A stretch of 64,000 bases of DNA, from positions 868,001-932,000 of the forward strand of contig NZ_CP119107.1 of NCBI RefSeq assembly GCF_029094525.1. The letters run 5' to 3'. Positions within the stretch are counted from its first letter, which is position 1. Every line of letters starts with the position of its first letter. This DNA comes from Pullulanibacillus sp. KACC 23026. Its GTDB lineage: Bacteria; Bacillota; Bacilli; Bacillales; Sporolactobacillaceae. A program made the translations under genes and the position numbers. The notes under the pieces are model-generated. The model did no database searches, was not told the DNA's origin, and saw only the letters and a program-made list of their open reading frames with translations. This document shows positions 50,923-59,930 of the stretch, one piece after another.

Positions 50923-52118
50923 AGTTGATACTGTTTCGGTGTGGTTCCTGTGATCTTTTTAAAAACTCTGGTAAAGTGGCTTTGGTCGGTAAAATTAAGC
51001 AGGTTACTAATTTCTGTTAAGGTGTAATCTGAAAATGAAATCAGGGAGATCGCTTCTTCGATTTTTGCTTGATGAACATAATCCCGGATAGTGATCCCGA
51101 CTTCCTTTTTAAACAGCTCGGATAGGTAGCTTGGGTGCAGGTTCACTTGTTTAACAAGGTCTTTAAGTGTTATTGGTTGATATACGTGTTTATAAATGAA
51201 GTTAAGGCATTTGGCAATAGGTTTAGAGTAGTGTTGTTCCCGTGTGTGATTGACTTGATCAATAAAGGTTAACATGCCTTCTTTGAATAGGGCATCCACG
51301 TTTTCTGGCTGATACGTGTCCTCGATTCTCTGAATATAGAGATCACTTAGAGTAAAAGCCGCTTCAGCATGTAACCCCCCCTTAATGGCGGATCGAGTTG
51401 CAACGGCAATTGCTGATATCGCTAAATTTTTTTTGCTCCTCAAAAAACTCGTCCTTGATAACATTCCTAATTCTTCTTCAGGTATTTTGTTTTGCCAATA
51501 TAAAAAAGCCTCTTTGTCACCTTTCTCAATAGAATCGAAGAAATGCTGATCAAAAGACGGATCATGATGAAAGTGTTCGGACTGCCGATTTTGCGATAAT
51601 AGGGTATCTTGTTTTTCAACTTCCTTCTCTTTAGGAGGTTGAATCTTTAAAAGGCCAATGACTTCTCGATTTAGGCGTTCTTCGTAGATCATGTAATGGA
51701 GAAGCAGGCCTAGGCTAGTCAATTGGTCTTGATTAAGGACAGTCATGTTCTGCAAGTCTTGCAAAGCCCCTTGCTTATCTCTTAAATCTGCAGAATCGTT
51801 GATTAACCCTTTTAATTGTTCCTCTCTCAGCTTAAATGGCAGAGTAGGACCTAAAAGGAGTACGCCATTTGGTGAATCAACACCTAAAATTGGTTGGACA
51901 AGAAAAAGCTCCGAGTGATGGGTCATGACCAAAATAGGCGTTTCTCTTTTTGGAGATAGGAATGAAGCAAGCTTCATTCGATGAAAGCTTTTTGTTCCAT
52001 TCGAGATAGGCAAGTCAAAGACCAAATCGTGATACGAGTCTATATAAACGATTGGAATAATATAAGATTCAAAGATCACCTGACAAATGTTCCATATCTT
52101 TTGAGTAGACGTCATCAT
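50901..52118 (-). CDS. AraC-family transcriptional regulator
   Basis: 405 residues from ATG 52118, 5 bases after GAGGAAG on the minus strand; a longer frame to 52172 lacks a site. The C-terminal 100 residues are the two-helix-turn-helix AraC domain (VNLHPSYLSELFKKEVGITI, then SNLLNFTDQSHFTRVFKKIT and GTTPKQYQ). The N-terminal 300 residues resemble the YesN/YsiA-type cytoplasmic sensing region with no known motif. It is divergent from the GH3 beta-glucosidase gene and probably controls it. Its last residues GGLTP come from a palindrome. Confidence 0.9.
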   Translation of the reverse strand: MMTSTQKIWNICQVIFESYIIPIVYIDSYHDLVFDLPISNGTKSFHRMKLASFLSPKRETPILVMTHHSELFLVQPILGVDSPNGVLLLGPTLPFKLREEQLKGLINDSADLRDKQGALQDLQNMTVLNQDQLTSLGLLLHYMIYEERLNREVIGLLKIQPPKEKEVEKQDTLLSQNRQSEHFHHDPSFDQHFFDSIEKGDKEAFLYWQNKIPEEELGMLSRTSFLRSKKNLAISAIAVATRSAIKGGLHAEAAFTLSDLYIQRIEDTYQPENVDALFKEGMLTFIDQVNHTREQHYSKPIAKCLNFIYKHVYQPITLKDLVKQVNLHPSYLSELFKKEVGITIRDYVHQAKIEEAISLISFSDYTLTEISNLLNFTDQSHFTRVFKKITGTTPKQYQLKGGLTP

Positions 52119-52232
52119 TACGACTTCCTCTCTATTAAATACATAAAAACGTACCGAATTTACTAAAATCATAACATAAATGGATTTGAAAAAGGGCTAA
52201 AATAAAATTAGAGAAAACGCTTCCTCGAAACT

Positions 52233-52337
52233 TTGAGATTCAGCCCCTTCTTGGAGGATCAGTCCTTTTCCATGTGAGTTTAGGGCTTTTCCTTGAGATT
52301 AGGTTTGGTTCCTATCGAGGAAGTTCGAGTTGAGATT
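52233..52337. promoter_or_regulatory. Three TTGAGATT direct repeats in the AraC-GH3 divergent region
   Basis: Copies at 52233-52240, 52293-52300 and 52330-52337, all in the same orientation, upstream of the GH3 start. A weak cre-like AGAAAACGCTTCCT lies at 52211-52224. AraC proteins bind direct repeats, so these are candidate operators; the 37 and 60 bp spacings are not exact helical multiples of each other. Confidence 0.35.
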
Positions 52338-52354
52338 TTGAGGAGGGTCAGTCA

Positions 52355-54658
52355 ATGGAACGTGATTTAAAAGGACTTATTCAGCAAATGACATTAGAAG
52401 AAAAAGCTAGCTTTGCTTCGGGATTGGATTTTTGGCATCTACAAGGTCTTGATCGTCTCGGGATCCCATCGGTTATGGTGACGGACGGTCCGCACGGCTT
52501 GCGCAAACAAGCAGAAGGCTCCGATCATTTAGGCTTGTTTAATAGTGTTCCAGCCACTTGTTTTCCATCGGCAGCAGGACTTGCTTGTTCCTGGGACCGT
52601 GATTTAATTCAACAAGTTGGAGAAGCACTTGGTGAAGAATGTCAGGCTGAGAATGTTGCGGTTCTCCTTGGACCTGGTGCCAATATTAAACGTTCACCTC
52701 TTTGCGGGCGAAACTTTGAGTATTTTTCTGAAGATCCCTATCTTTCTTCGCAAATGGCAGCCAATCATATTAAAGGTGTCCAAAGTAAAAACGTAGGGAC
52801 TTCCTTGAAGCATTTTGCAGTTAACAACCAAGAGCATCGCCGGATGACGACGAGTGCTGAAGTATCTGAGCGGGCTTTGAGGGAAATCTATTTGGCAAGC
52901 TTTGAAGGGGCTGTAAAGGAATCACAGCCATGGACAGTCATGAGTTCTTACAATAAAGTAAATGGGACCTTTGCTTCCGAAAATCCAAGACTACTCACGG
53001 AAATCTTGAGGGATGAATGGGGCTTTGAAGGGTTTGTGGTGTCTGACTGGGGAGCGGTTAATGAGCGCGTTGATGCGCTAAAGGCTGGTCTTGATCTTGA
53101 GATGCCGGCAAGCTATGGTGTGGGACAGACGAAGATCTTAGATGCGCTTCAAAATGGCTCACTTTCTGAGGAAACACTTGATCAAGCTGTTGAGCGAATT
53201 CTCTCTATTGTTTTTAGATTTGTTGATTCGAAAGACCAGAACGCTGCATTCGACAAAGAAGCTCATCATGATTTGGCACGTCAGGTTGCGAGTGAATGCA
53301 TGGTGCTTTTGAAAAACGAAGACAGCATTCTCCCGCTCGATAAAAAAAGGCCTGTCTCGGTAATTGGTGCCTTCGCGACGAAGCCTCGCTACCAAGGCGG
53401 AGGAAGCTCCCATGTCAATCCGACCAAATTGGAAAACAGCTTAGAGGAAATAGAGAAAAAATGTGCAGGAAAAGCTAATGTCCTCTATGCAAAGGGCTAT
53501 GATTTGGATCGTGATCAAACCAACGAAGAACTCCTCACTGAGGCAAAAGAAGCAGCTGTTCAATCCGATGTCGCCGTTCTTTTTCTTGGTCTTCCCGATC
53601 GCTATGAGTCAGAGGGCTATGATCGCGAGCATTTAAATATCCCGGCCAACCAGGTTGAATTGATCGAAGCAGTCTATGAGGTCCAAAAGAATATGGTTGT
53701 GGTATTAAGCAATGGGGCACCGATCGAAATGCCTTGGCTTGGTAAAGTAAAAGGCTTACTAGAAGGATATCTAGGCGGGCAGGGTCTTGGAGGTGCCGTT
53801 GCAGATCTCCTATTTGGATATGCTAACCCAAGTGGCAAGCTAGCTGAAAGCTTCCCACAAAAGTTGAGTGATAATCCATCTTATTTGTTCTTCCCGGGTG
53901 AAGGTGATCGCGTAGAGTACAAAGAAGATATCTTTGTTGGCTATCGTTATTATGACACCAAGCAAGTGAAGCCGCTATTTCCTTTTGGCTACGGGTTAAG
54001 CTATACGAATTTTAAATATAGTAATTTGAAGGTTGATAAAAAAGAAGCTCAAGAATCGGATCTTGTGACTGTTACGGTTGATGTCACGAACGCCGGAACA
54101 CTCGCGGGTAAAGAGATTGTTCAGCTCTATGTTAAGGATGTGATAAGCTCTGTCGCGCGCCCTGAAAAAGAGTTGAAGGGATTTGCAAAAGTAGCTCTTG
54201 AAACTGGCGAAACTAAAACGGTGACGTTCACTCTAGATAGAAGGGCTTTTGCTTTCTACAATACTGAGTTAAAGGATTGGGATGTTGAAACAGGCGAGTT
54301 TGAGATCTTAATAGGAAAATCCTCACAGGACATCCTGTTAAGTGATTCGATTAAGGTTATTTCATCGAGAACACCAAAATTAACCGTACACCGCAACACA
54401 ACGATCGGTGATCTTTTGAGTGATTCCGTTTTAGCTCCAGTTGCATCACAAGTACTGGCTAAATTAAATGAAAACAATCTACTCATGAGTGCAGCTGACG
54501 ACGAAGAAGGGGCAGACATGATGGCCGCTATGATGAAATACCTGCCGCTTCGTGCACTTGTCGGATTCAGCCAAGGTACTATTACAGAGGAACAACTGCA
54601 GGAAGCCATTGATCAGTTGAATGCGGCTTATGAAGAGGAAGGCAATGTTTCTAAGTAA
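52355..54658 (+). CDS. Glycoside hydrolase family 3 beta-glucosidase
   Basis: 767 residues, full GH3 length; ATG 52355 behind GAGGAGG. The N-terminal TIM barrel holds [23 protein letters not shown] and the nucleophile Asp in [19 protein letters not shown]. The second domain has [14 protein letters not shown] and [16 protein letters not shown]; a fibronectin-III-like domain lies at about 575-645 ([19 protein letters not shown]). No signal peptide, so it is cytoplasmic and should hydrolyse imported beta-glucosides or xylosides. An unusual acidic tail (about residues 695-767) with [14 protein letters not shown] follows the FnIII domain. Controlled by the divergent AraC gene, by inference. Confidence 0.94.
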   Translation: MERDLKGLIQQMTLEEKASFASGLDFWHLQGLDRLGIPSVMVTDGPHGLRKQAEGSDHLGLFNSVPATCFPSAAGLACSWDRDLIQQVGEALGEECQAENVAVLLGPGANIKRSPLCGRNFEYFSEDPYLSSQMAANHIKGVQSKNVGTSLKHFAVNNQEHRRMTTSAEVSERALREIYLASFEGAVKESQPWTVMSSYNKVNGTFASENPRLLTEILRDEWGFEGFVVSDWGAVNERVDALKAGLDLEMPASYGVGQTKILDALQNGSLSEETLDQAVERILSIVFRFVDSKDQNAAFDKEAHHDLARQVASECMVLLKNEDSILPLDKKRPVSVIGAFATKPRYQGGGSSHVNPTKLENSLEEIEKKCAGKANVLYAKGYDLDRDQTNEELLTEAKEAAVQSDVAVLFLGLPDRYESEGYDREHLNIPANQVELIEAVYEVQKNMVVVLSNGAPIEMPWLGKVKGLLEGYLGGQGLGGAVADLLFGYANPSGKLAESFPQKLSDNPSYLFFPGEGDRVEYKEDIFVGYRYYDTKQVKPLFPFGYGLSYTNFKYSNLKVDKKEAQESDLVTVTVDVTNAGTLAGKEIVQLYVKDVISSVARPEKELKGFAKVALETGETKTVTFTLDRRAFAFYNTELKDWDVETGEFEILIGKSSQDILLSDSIKVISSRTPKLTVHRNTTIGDLLSDSVLAPVASQVLAKLNENNLLMSAADDEEGADMMAAMMKYLPLRALVGFSQGTITEEQLQEAIDQLNAAYEEEGNVSK

Positions 54659-54682
54659 CATTTGAAAAAATTAAAAAAGAAG

Positions 54683-54719
54683 GCTGACTCAGTTATCATC
54701 TACTGGGTCAGCTTTTTTT
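54683..54719 (+). terminator. Terminator of the GH3 gene
   Basis: GCTGACTCAG pairs with CTGGGTCAGC, then a run of seven T. A second hairpin (GAAGGTGC and GTACCTTC with CGATT/AATCG) follows at about 54741-54772 and would serve the opposite strand. Confidence 0.92.
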
Positions 54720-54788
54720 GTATAAAAAAAATTAATAAAGAAGGTGCTCGATTAAAAATCGGTACCTTCTTCTTGTTTAAAAGAAAAA

Positions 54789-55048
54789 CTAATTTTTTAG
54801 CACCGAAATCATTAAAGTCATGATAAAACTTTCAAGAATCAAGAGATCGTTTTCTGTAGGCTGGTCACTCATGATATTTCGTCGTGTGGCTAATCTTTGA
54901 ACTAAACCAAAAGTAGAATGGAGGAAAGTTGAACTCAACAGTTTTGGATTAATATCTTCTCTAAAAATCCCCTCCTCAATACCAGCCGTTAGGATTTTTT
55001 CAAATTTGTTATTTGCTCTAGAAGTGCGTATGAAATCCTCATATTTAT
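54789..55048 (-). pseudogene. 3' part of an interrupted TetR-family regulator
   Basis: Minus-strand reading: YEDFIRTSRANNKFEKILTA, then EEGIFREDINPKLLSSTF, and SDQPTENDLLILESFIMTLM before TAG at 54789-54791. This is a TetR C-terminal ligand domain. The frame joins in phase with the fragment at 56546 once the ISL3 element and one 8-bp duplication are removed. Confidence 0.85.
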
Positions 55049-56545
55049 GCTTCCTCGCTATTTAATATTTAGTTTATTGTGAGATTAATATGGCCATACT
55101 GGTAAGAAACTATGAAAATACCAGGAGGCCAAACTAAATGAACGCGTTTGATCAGGACTACAATGTCTTTCAAGATGCCCTTAAAATTGAAGAACCATGG
55201 TACGTATTTCATCACGAATTAGATCGAGATACTGGTGAACTTCATATTTACTTGGAGTATCGTAGAGGTGCTCTATTTACATGCCCAAATTGTGGGTATG
55301 ACCATTGCCATGTTCATGACATCCAAGATCAAGACCGAACATGGAGACATCTGGACTTTTGGCAATATAAAACCATCTTGCATGCCAGGATGCCACGTAT
55401 CAAATGTATAGCGTGCGGTAAAATAAGAACGGTACACATTGATTGGGCAAGACCTGGCGGCGGCTTCTCTTTATTTTTCGAGTCATATGTGATGTCGCTG
55501 ATGACAGAAATGCCAGTTGCGGCTGTTGCTCGACAAGTAGGTGAACACGACACCAGACTATGGCGTGTCTTTCATCATTACGTGGATAAGGGAATGAAAA
55601 CCCTTGACTTCTCGAATGTTCAACGAGTTGCGTTAGATGAAACCTCAAGTAAGCGAGGACATCAGTATGTGACGTTATTTGTTGATACGGATACCAAACG
55701 AGTGATATTTGCCACAGAGGGAAAGGATTCTGGTACGCTTAAAAAATTCAAAGATTTCCTTGAGGACAAAGGGATTCCTCCGGGACAAATCGAAGAAGCC
55801 TGTAGTGATATGTCGCCTTCCTTTATCTCTGGAATCGGAGAGCACTTTCCTGAGGCTCATTTGACATTTGATAAATTCCACATCATGAAACTGGTTAATA
55901 AAGCCTTAGATGAGGTCCGGCGACAGGAACAAAGAGAACAGCCGATTCTAAAAAAGACACGCTTCCTTTGGTTAAAGAATCAAGGGAATCTCACTGAAAA
56001 GCAACAAGAAAAAATGATTAAACTAAAGGACATGGAGTTAAAGACGGGGCGTGCTTACCGTCTAAAACTACTCCTACAAAAGTTATGGATCACCAATCGC
56101 TCCATCGCTGGGTTATACTTTGACGAGTGGTTGGATTGGGCCACGCGTTCAAGACTTCAGCCAATGGTTGACGTAGCTAAAACCTTAAAAGCACACAAAC
56201 CAGGCATTTTAAGATGGTTCACCAGTAGGATGACCAATGGTCTACTTGAAGGGATCAACAGTTTGATTCAAGCAGCTAAACGCAAAGCTCGAGGATACAG
56301 GACAACCGAAAATCTGATAGCGATGATCTACGCAACCGTGAATAAACTTGAATTTGGGTTGTTGAACTATCGAGCTTATTAATTCCTTGTTAGCGTATAG
56401 ACTCCTGCTCAACTGACAAATCGGTTGTCAAGTGGTCTCCTTGACGAGCGATTTGTCAGTTGAGAAACTATGAAAAGCTAACAGGGATAGTAGTCTAGTA
56501 TTCTTTTACTATTTCTTACAGCTAAACACTAAACGGCGAGGAGCC
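55049..56545 (+). mobile_element. ISL3-family insertion sequence, 1497 bp
   Basis: The ends are imperfect inverted repeats: left GCTTCCTCGCTATTTAATAT and right, reversed, GGCTCCTCGCCGTTTAGTGT. The flanks are the 8-bp direct repeat ATATTTAT at 55041-55048 and 56546-56553, a target duplication of the size ISL3 elements make. One transposase gene fills the element. A long hairpin (56408-56464, CTCAACTGACAAATCG and its complement) follows the transposase. The intact duplication indicates recent insertion. Confidence 0.95.
55138..56382 (+). CDS. ISL3-family transposase
   Basis: 414 residues; ATG 55138 near AGGAGG. N-terminal zinc finger CPNCGYDHCHVHD with a second pair CIACG, then a helix-turn-helix (VAAVARQVGEHDTRLWR). 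The DDE domain has ALDETSSKRGHQYVTLFVD (first Asp), EEACSDMSPSFISGIGE (second Asp) and, near the end, NGLLEGINSLIQAAKRKARG (Glu). All three catalytic residues and the zinc finger are intact, so the element looks active. It is the only full transposase of this family in the window. Confidence 0.95.
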   Translation: MNAFDQDYNVFQDALKIEEPWYVFHHELDRDTGELHIYLEYRRGALFTCPNCGYDHCHVHDIQDQDRTWRHLDFWQYKTILHARMPRIKCIACGKIRTVHIDWARPGGGFSLFFESYVMSLMTEMPVAAVARQVGEHDTRLWRVFHHYVDKGMKTLDFSNVQRVALDETSSKRGHQYVTLFVDTDTKRVIFATEGKDSGTLKKFKDFLEDKGIPPGQIEEACSDMSPSFISGIGEHFPEAHLTFDKFHIMKLVNKALDEVRRQEQREQPILKKTRFLWLKNQGNLTEKQQEKMIKLKDMELKTGRAYRLKLLLQKLWITNRSIAGLYFDEWLDWATRSRLQPMVDVAKTLKAHKPGILRWFTSRMTNGLLEGINSLIQAAKRKARGYRTTENLIAMIYATVNKLEFGLLNYRAY

Positions 56546-56698
56546 ATATTTATTTTGTAAATCAGGAGAAGGAATTGCGTTATGATAGGCGTGGTCAAAC
56601 ATGGCTGTAAATCGAATCTCTTCAGGATGTTCTTTTAAAAATAGATGAGGACTAAAAAAGTACACTTTTTGAAAAAAGAAATTGAAGTCAACAGTCAT
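56546..56698 (-). pseudogene. 5' part of the interrupted TetR-family regulator
   Basis: From an ATG at 56698 the frame reads KVYFFSPHLFLKEHPEEIRF and MFDHAYHNAIPSPDLQNKY, running in phase into the C-terminal fragment if the IS is removed. The N-terminal DNA-binding helix-turn-helix is missing: the DNA upstream is AT-rich and then a family C repeat. The regulator was probably decapitated before or apart from the IS insertion. Confidence 0.75.
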
Positions 56699-56783
56699 TT
56701 AATAAATTTTCCTTTATAATTATATATAAATCCTGTTTGTTTTTGGCTGTTTTCGTAAACTTTGTTGTTTTTTTAGGCTCCAA

Positions 56784-56885
56784 TAAGCTCGCTTTCCGCG
56801 GGCAATCCGTGAGCCTCCTCGGCAAAATACGCCTGCGGGGTCTCACCTGGCTTGCTATTCCCGCAGGAGTCTCGCCTATTTCCAC
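56784..56885. repeat. Family C repeat with GCTCGCTTTCCGCGGGCAA core
   Basis: Inverse copy of the element at 37921: GCTCGCTTTCCGCGGGCAAT, GAGCCTCCTCGGC and a second half with CCTGCGGGGTCTCACCTGG and CCCGCAGGAGTCTCGCC that can pair with itself. It lies just upstream of the truncated TetR gene and may have replaced its 5' end. Confidence 0.82.
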
Positions 56886-56952
56886 CTATTTTTATCAACT
56901 AGCAACACTCTTTTAGAAAAGAGCCTTGTTTTTATTAGAAAGGATGTTTTTG

Positions 56953-57945
56953 ATGGCAGATTCAGTCAGCAAACCGTCTTGTTGTTCGGCAAACCGAAGT
57001 CAGATGATTTCATCCCAACCGATGACTCCTTTAGAGCGAAGCAATTCGACTAATGAAGGTAAGGGTATCTCAAAAGGGTTTATAAATAAAGAAAATATGA
57101 TTTATATCCCAGGCGGAGAATTTCTGATGGGAACTGAAGACAAAGAAGGTTTCCCTTGGGATGGAGAAGGTCCGATAAGAAATGTAACTGTAAAACCATT
57201 TTATATTGATCCATATACTGTTACGAATCTTGAATTCAAACAATTTGTGGAGGTAACAGGGTATGTCACAGAAGCTGAAAAGTTTAAGTGGTCCTATGTT
57301 TTCCATTTGTTTGTTCCGAGTACAGGGGTGAAGGTATTAGGTTCCCCTCGGCAGACTCCATGGTGGCTCGCGGTTGAGGAGGCTTACTGGAAGCAGCCTG
57401 AAGGACCGGGCTCTGGAATTGAAGAAAGACTGGATCACCCCGTTGTTCATATTTCTTGGAATGATGCGCAGGCTTATTGTGATTGGGCGGGGAAAAGATT
57501 GCCCACCGAAGCGGAGTGGGAATTTGCAGCCCGCGGGGGATTGGTCCAAAAACGCTATCCTTGGGGTGATGATCTAACCCCCGATGGTAAACATATGTGT
57601 AATATATGGCAAGGTAAATTTCCTGTTGAAAATGATGCAAGTGATGGCTATGTTGGGACAGCCCCAGTGAAAACTTATGAGCCTAACGGGTATGGGTTAT
57701 ACCAGATTGTCGGAAATGTCTGGGAATGGTGTTCAGATTTCTTTAGCCCAACCTATCATAAAAGCGGTCAATGTGTAAATCCAACGGGTCCAGCTGATGG
57801 GACGAGTCGAACTATGCGCGGCGGATCTTATTTGTGTCATAAATCGTACTGTAATCGATACCGTGTAGCGGCCCGCAGTCAAAATACACCCGATAGCTCA
57901 TCCGGAAATGTGGGCTTTCGTTGTGTGGCTGACGCTGAATCCTAA
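56953..57945 (+). CDS. Formylglycine-generating enzyme (sulfatase-activating)
   Basis: 330 residues from ATG 56953, 9 bp after AAAGG. The SUMF1 fold is clear: YIPGGEFLMGTEDKEGFP, HPVVHISWNDAQAYCDWAGK, RLPTEAEWEFAARGG, VGNVWEWCSDFF and the catalytic block GGSYLCHKSYCNRYRVAARS with both active-site cysteines (about Cys 295 and Cys 300). These two Cys distinguish true FGE from the many inactive SUMF1-fold proteins. FGE converts a Cys in sulfatase CxPxR motifs to formylglycine. No sulfatase gene is in the window. N-terminal KPSCCSANR is typical of bacterial FGE. Confidence 0.9.
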   Translation: MADSVSKPSCCSANRSQMISSQPMTPLERSNSTNEGKGISKGFINKENMIYIPGGEFLMGTEDKEGFPWDGEGPIRNVTVKPFYIDPYTVTNLEFKQFVEVTGYVTEAEKFKWSYVFHLFVPSTGVKVLGSPRQTPWWLAVEEAYWKQPEGPGSGIEERLDHPVVHISWNDAQAYCDWAGKRLPTEAEWEFAARGGLVQKRYPWGDDLTPDGKHMCNIWQGKFPVENDASDGYVGTAPVKTYEPNGYGLYQIVGNVWEWCSDFFSPTYHKSGQCVNPTGPADGTSRTMRGGSYLCHKSYCNRYRVAARSQNTPDSSSGNVGFRCVADAES

Positions 57946-58080
57946 ATTGTGAGAGTATGAGACACGGCTCAAGTTTGTACGTGCGTGTCATTTATCATGA
58001 GTCCATTATGTTCTTCCAGTAAGCCAATCTTTCTTAATAGATAGGAAAAAAGAGTTGCTGGAGAGGGGTGAAAGTTTTTT

Positions 58081-58467
58081 ATGTCCTTAGGAAAGGGAAA
58101 AGAAGTCCTAGGAGAAAGTGTGAAATATGCGCAACAGCATTTAGCCAATGAAAGAACTTACTTAGCCTGGATTCGAACGGCTGTTTCCATTACGGGAGTG
58201 GGATTTCTTACAACTTCTTTGCACTTTACGATTAAGATGAGCTCTAACCATTTTATAAATCGGCTTGCTATTTTCTTAGGTATTTTTGCTTGCATAGTGG
58301 GCATCATAACAACTGCTATGTGTACCGTTACCTATTCAAGGAAGAGAAAAGAAATTATGCAAGGAATCTTTCTTCCTGCCAACTATTCTATTAATTTTTT
58401 GTCAATCCTATTAGTGGGCTTGATTTTAATCATCTTATTGTATCTGTCTTTATTGTTATTCAAATAA
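58081..58467 (+). CDS. DUF202 (YidH-type) membrane protein
   Basis: 128 residues; ATG 58081 after GAGGGGTG. DUF202 signature QQHLANERTYLAWIRTAVS followed by three hydrophobic segments (ITGVGFLTTSLHF, FLGIFACIVGIITTAMCTV, FLSILLVGLILIILLYLSLL). YidH-like proteins are three-helix inner membrane proteins of unknown role. It follows the FGE gene by 135 bp on the same strand; no mechanistic link is known. Confidence 0.92.
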   Translation: MSLGKGKEVLGESVKYAQQHLANERTYLAWIRTAVSITGVGFLTTSLHFTIKMSSNHFINRLAIFLGIFACIVGIITTAMCTVTYSRKRKEIMQGIFLPANYSINFLSILLVGLILIILLYLSLLLFK

Positions 58468-58655
58468 GTAATAAGAGGCTATCTCAAGGTCTAGCTTATG
58501 AGATTAGTCTCTTTTTAATTTAACTTTCAGTACAAGTGTTTCATGTGAAAGAACCGGGTTTTTGCGTTTAGATTTGTAAAACTGTAGGATAAAATAAAAG
58601 CAGCATTTAAATGGATAAAAAAGCCTCATGCAGGGTTAGATAAAGGAGAATCACA

Positions 58656-59645
58656 ATGTTATTTATTGATAATAAGGGTATTACGGATGCGTATATGAAT
58701 TTGGCGATTGAGGAATATGCTTTGAAAAATTTGGATCTTGATGAGTCGTATTTGCTTTTTTATATTAATAAGCCTTCTATTATTATTGGGAAGAACCAAA
58801 ATACGATTGAAGAGATTAATGTGGATTATGTTGAGGCCAATGGCATTCAAGTGGTTCGCCGTTTATCAGGTGGCGGGGCGGTCTATCACGATTTGGGGAA
58901 TTTGAGTTTTAGTTTTATCACAAAAGATGATGGCAATAGTTTCAGCAACTTCAAAAAGTTTACGGAGCCTGTGATCAAGGCACTACATAATTTGGGTGTT
59001 CCTGCTGAATTAAGCGGACGGAATGACATTGTTGTAGAAGGGCGCAAGGTGTCGGGTAATGCTCAATTTTTCACTAAAGGAAGATTGTTCAGCCATGGTA
59101 CGTTGATGTTTAAATCAGAGATTGAGAATGTGGTATCGGCCCTTAAAGTAAGGAAAGATAAAATAGAATCAAAAGGAATAAAGTCGATTCGAAGCCGTGT
59201 GGCTAATATTTCGGAATTTCTCGATCAAGAGATGACAATGGATGAGTTCAAGGACGTTCTTTTGAAACATATTTTTGGGAGCACAGAGGCGATTCCAGAA
59301 TATGTTCTGACTGATGAGGATTGGGCGAAGATCCGGAAGCTTTCCGAGGAGCGCTATCAATCTTGGGAGTGGAACTATGGGCAATCCCCCAAGTTTAATA
59401 TCCAGCGGACGCATCGTTTCCCTGTTGGTGGAATTGATGTCCGGTTGGAGGTTAATAAAGGACTGATCGAGAATTGTAAAATTTACGGAGACTTCTTTGG
59501 AACACGTGATGTAGCGGAGATTGAGGCAAGATTAACTGGCCAAAAATATGAGAAACAAGTGCTCAAGGAGGCACTCGGTGGTCTCGACATCAAGTCCTAC
59601 TTTGGAAATATAACAGAAGAAGAGTTTCTCAATTTGCTTTATTAA
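58656..59645 (+). CDS. lplJ: Lipoate-protein ligase
   Basis: 329 residues; ATG 58656 behind AAAGGAG. Family strings: YLLFYINKPSIIIGKNQNT, VVRRLSGGGAVYHDLGNLSF (the lipoate-binding RRxSGGGAVYHD block), RNDIVVEGRKVSGNAQF (active-site Lys) and LFSHGTLMF. The C-terminal about 80 residues form the accessory domain of LplA/LplJ. The enzyme activates lipoate with ATP and attaches it to E2 or GcvH lysines. Length and both domains match B. subtilis LplJ. A hairpin terminator follows. Confidence 0.95.
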   Translation: MLFIDNKGITDAYMNLAIEEYALKNLDLDESYLLFYINKPSIIIGKNQNTIEEINVDYVEANGIQVVRRLSGGGAVYHDLGNLSFSFITKDDGNSFSNFKKFTEPVIKALHNLGVPAELSGRNDIVVEGRKVSGNAQFFTKGRLFSHGTLMFKSEIENVVSALKVRKDKIESKGIKSIRSRVANISEFLDQEMTMDEFKDVLLKHIFGSTEAIPEYVLTDEDWAKIRKLSEERYQSWEWNYGQSPKFNIQRTHRFPVGGIDVRLEVNKGLIENCKIYGDFFGTRDVAEIEARLTGQKYEKQVLKEALGGLDIKSYFGNITEEEFLNLLY

Positions 59646-59678
59646 TACGGAACCATGTAATCAGCCCTTGGGTCTATT

Positions 59679-59728
59679 CAGACTGTCGACAAAACCTTCT
59701 AAAAAGGATGAGTCGACAGTCTGTTTTT
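59679..59728 (+). terminator. Terminator of the lipoate ligase gene
   Basis: AGACTGTCGAC at 59680-59690 pairs with GTCGACAGTCT at 59712-59722, followed by GTTTTT. Confidence 0.9.
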
Positions 59729-59733
59729 ATAAA

Positions 59734-59746
59734 GGGGTCTGACCCC
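59734..59746. repeat. GGGGTCTGACCCC palindrome
   Basis: One perfect family B copy directly after the terminator of the lipoate ligase gene. Confidence 0.88.
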
Positions 59747-59930
59747 ATCAAAAGTGTGATATTTTTTACTGTATAAATCAAGGGCATTGCTAAAATAAAG
59801 AAGAATTAGTTGTATGGTTTGGAAACGATAATTGAAATGAATGTGCCACAACGAGAGCGATAATGGTGAATGGATATAATTGGGTGGAAAGGCTATTTTA
59901 TCTATAAAATAAATTTACGGGGGGATTCAT

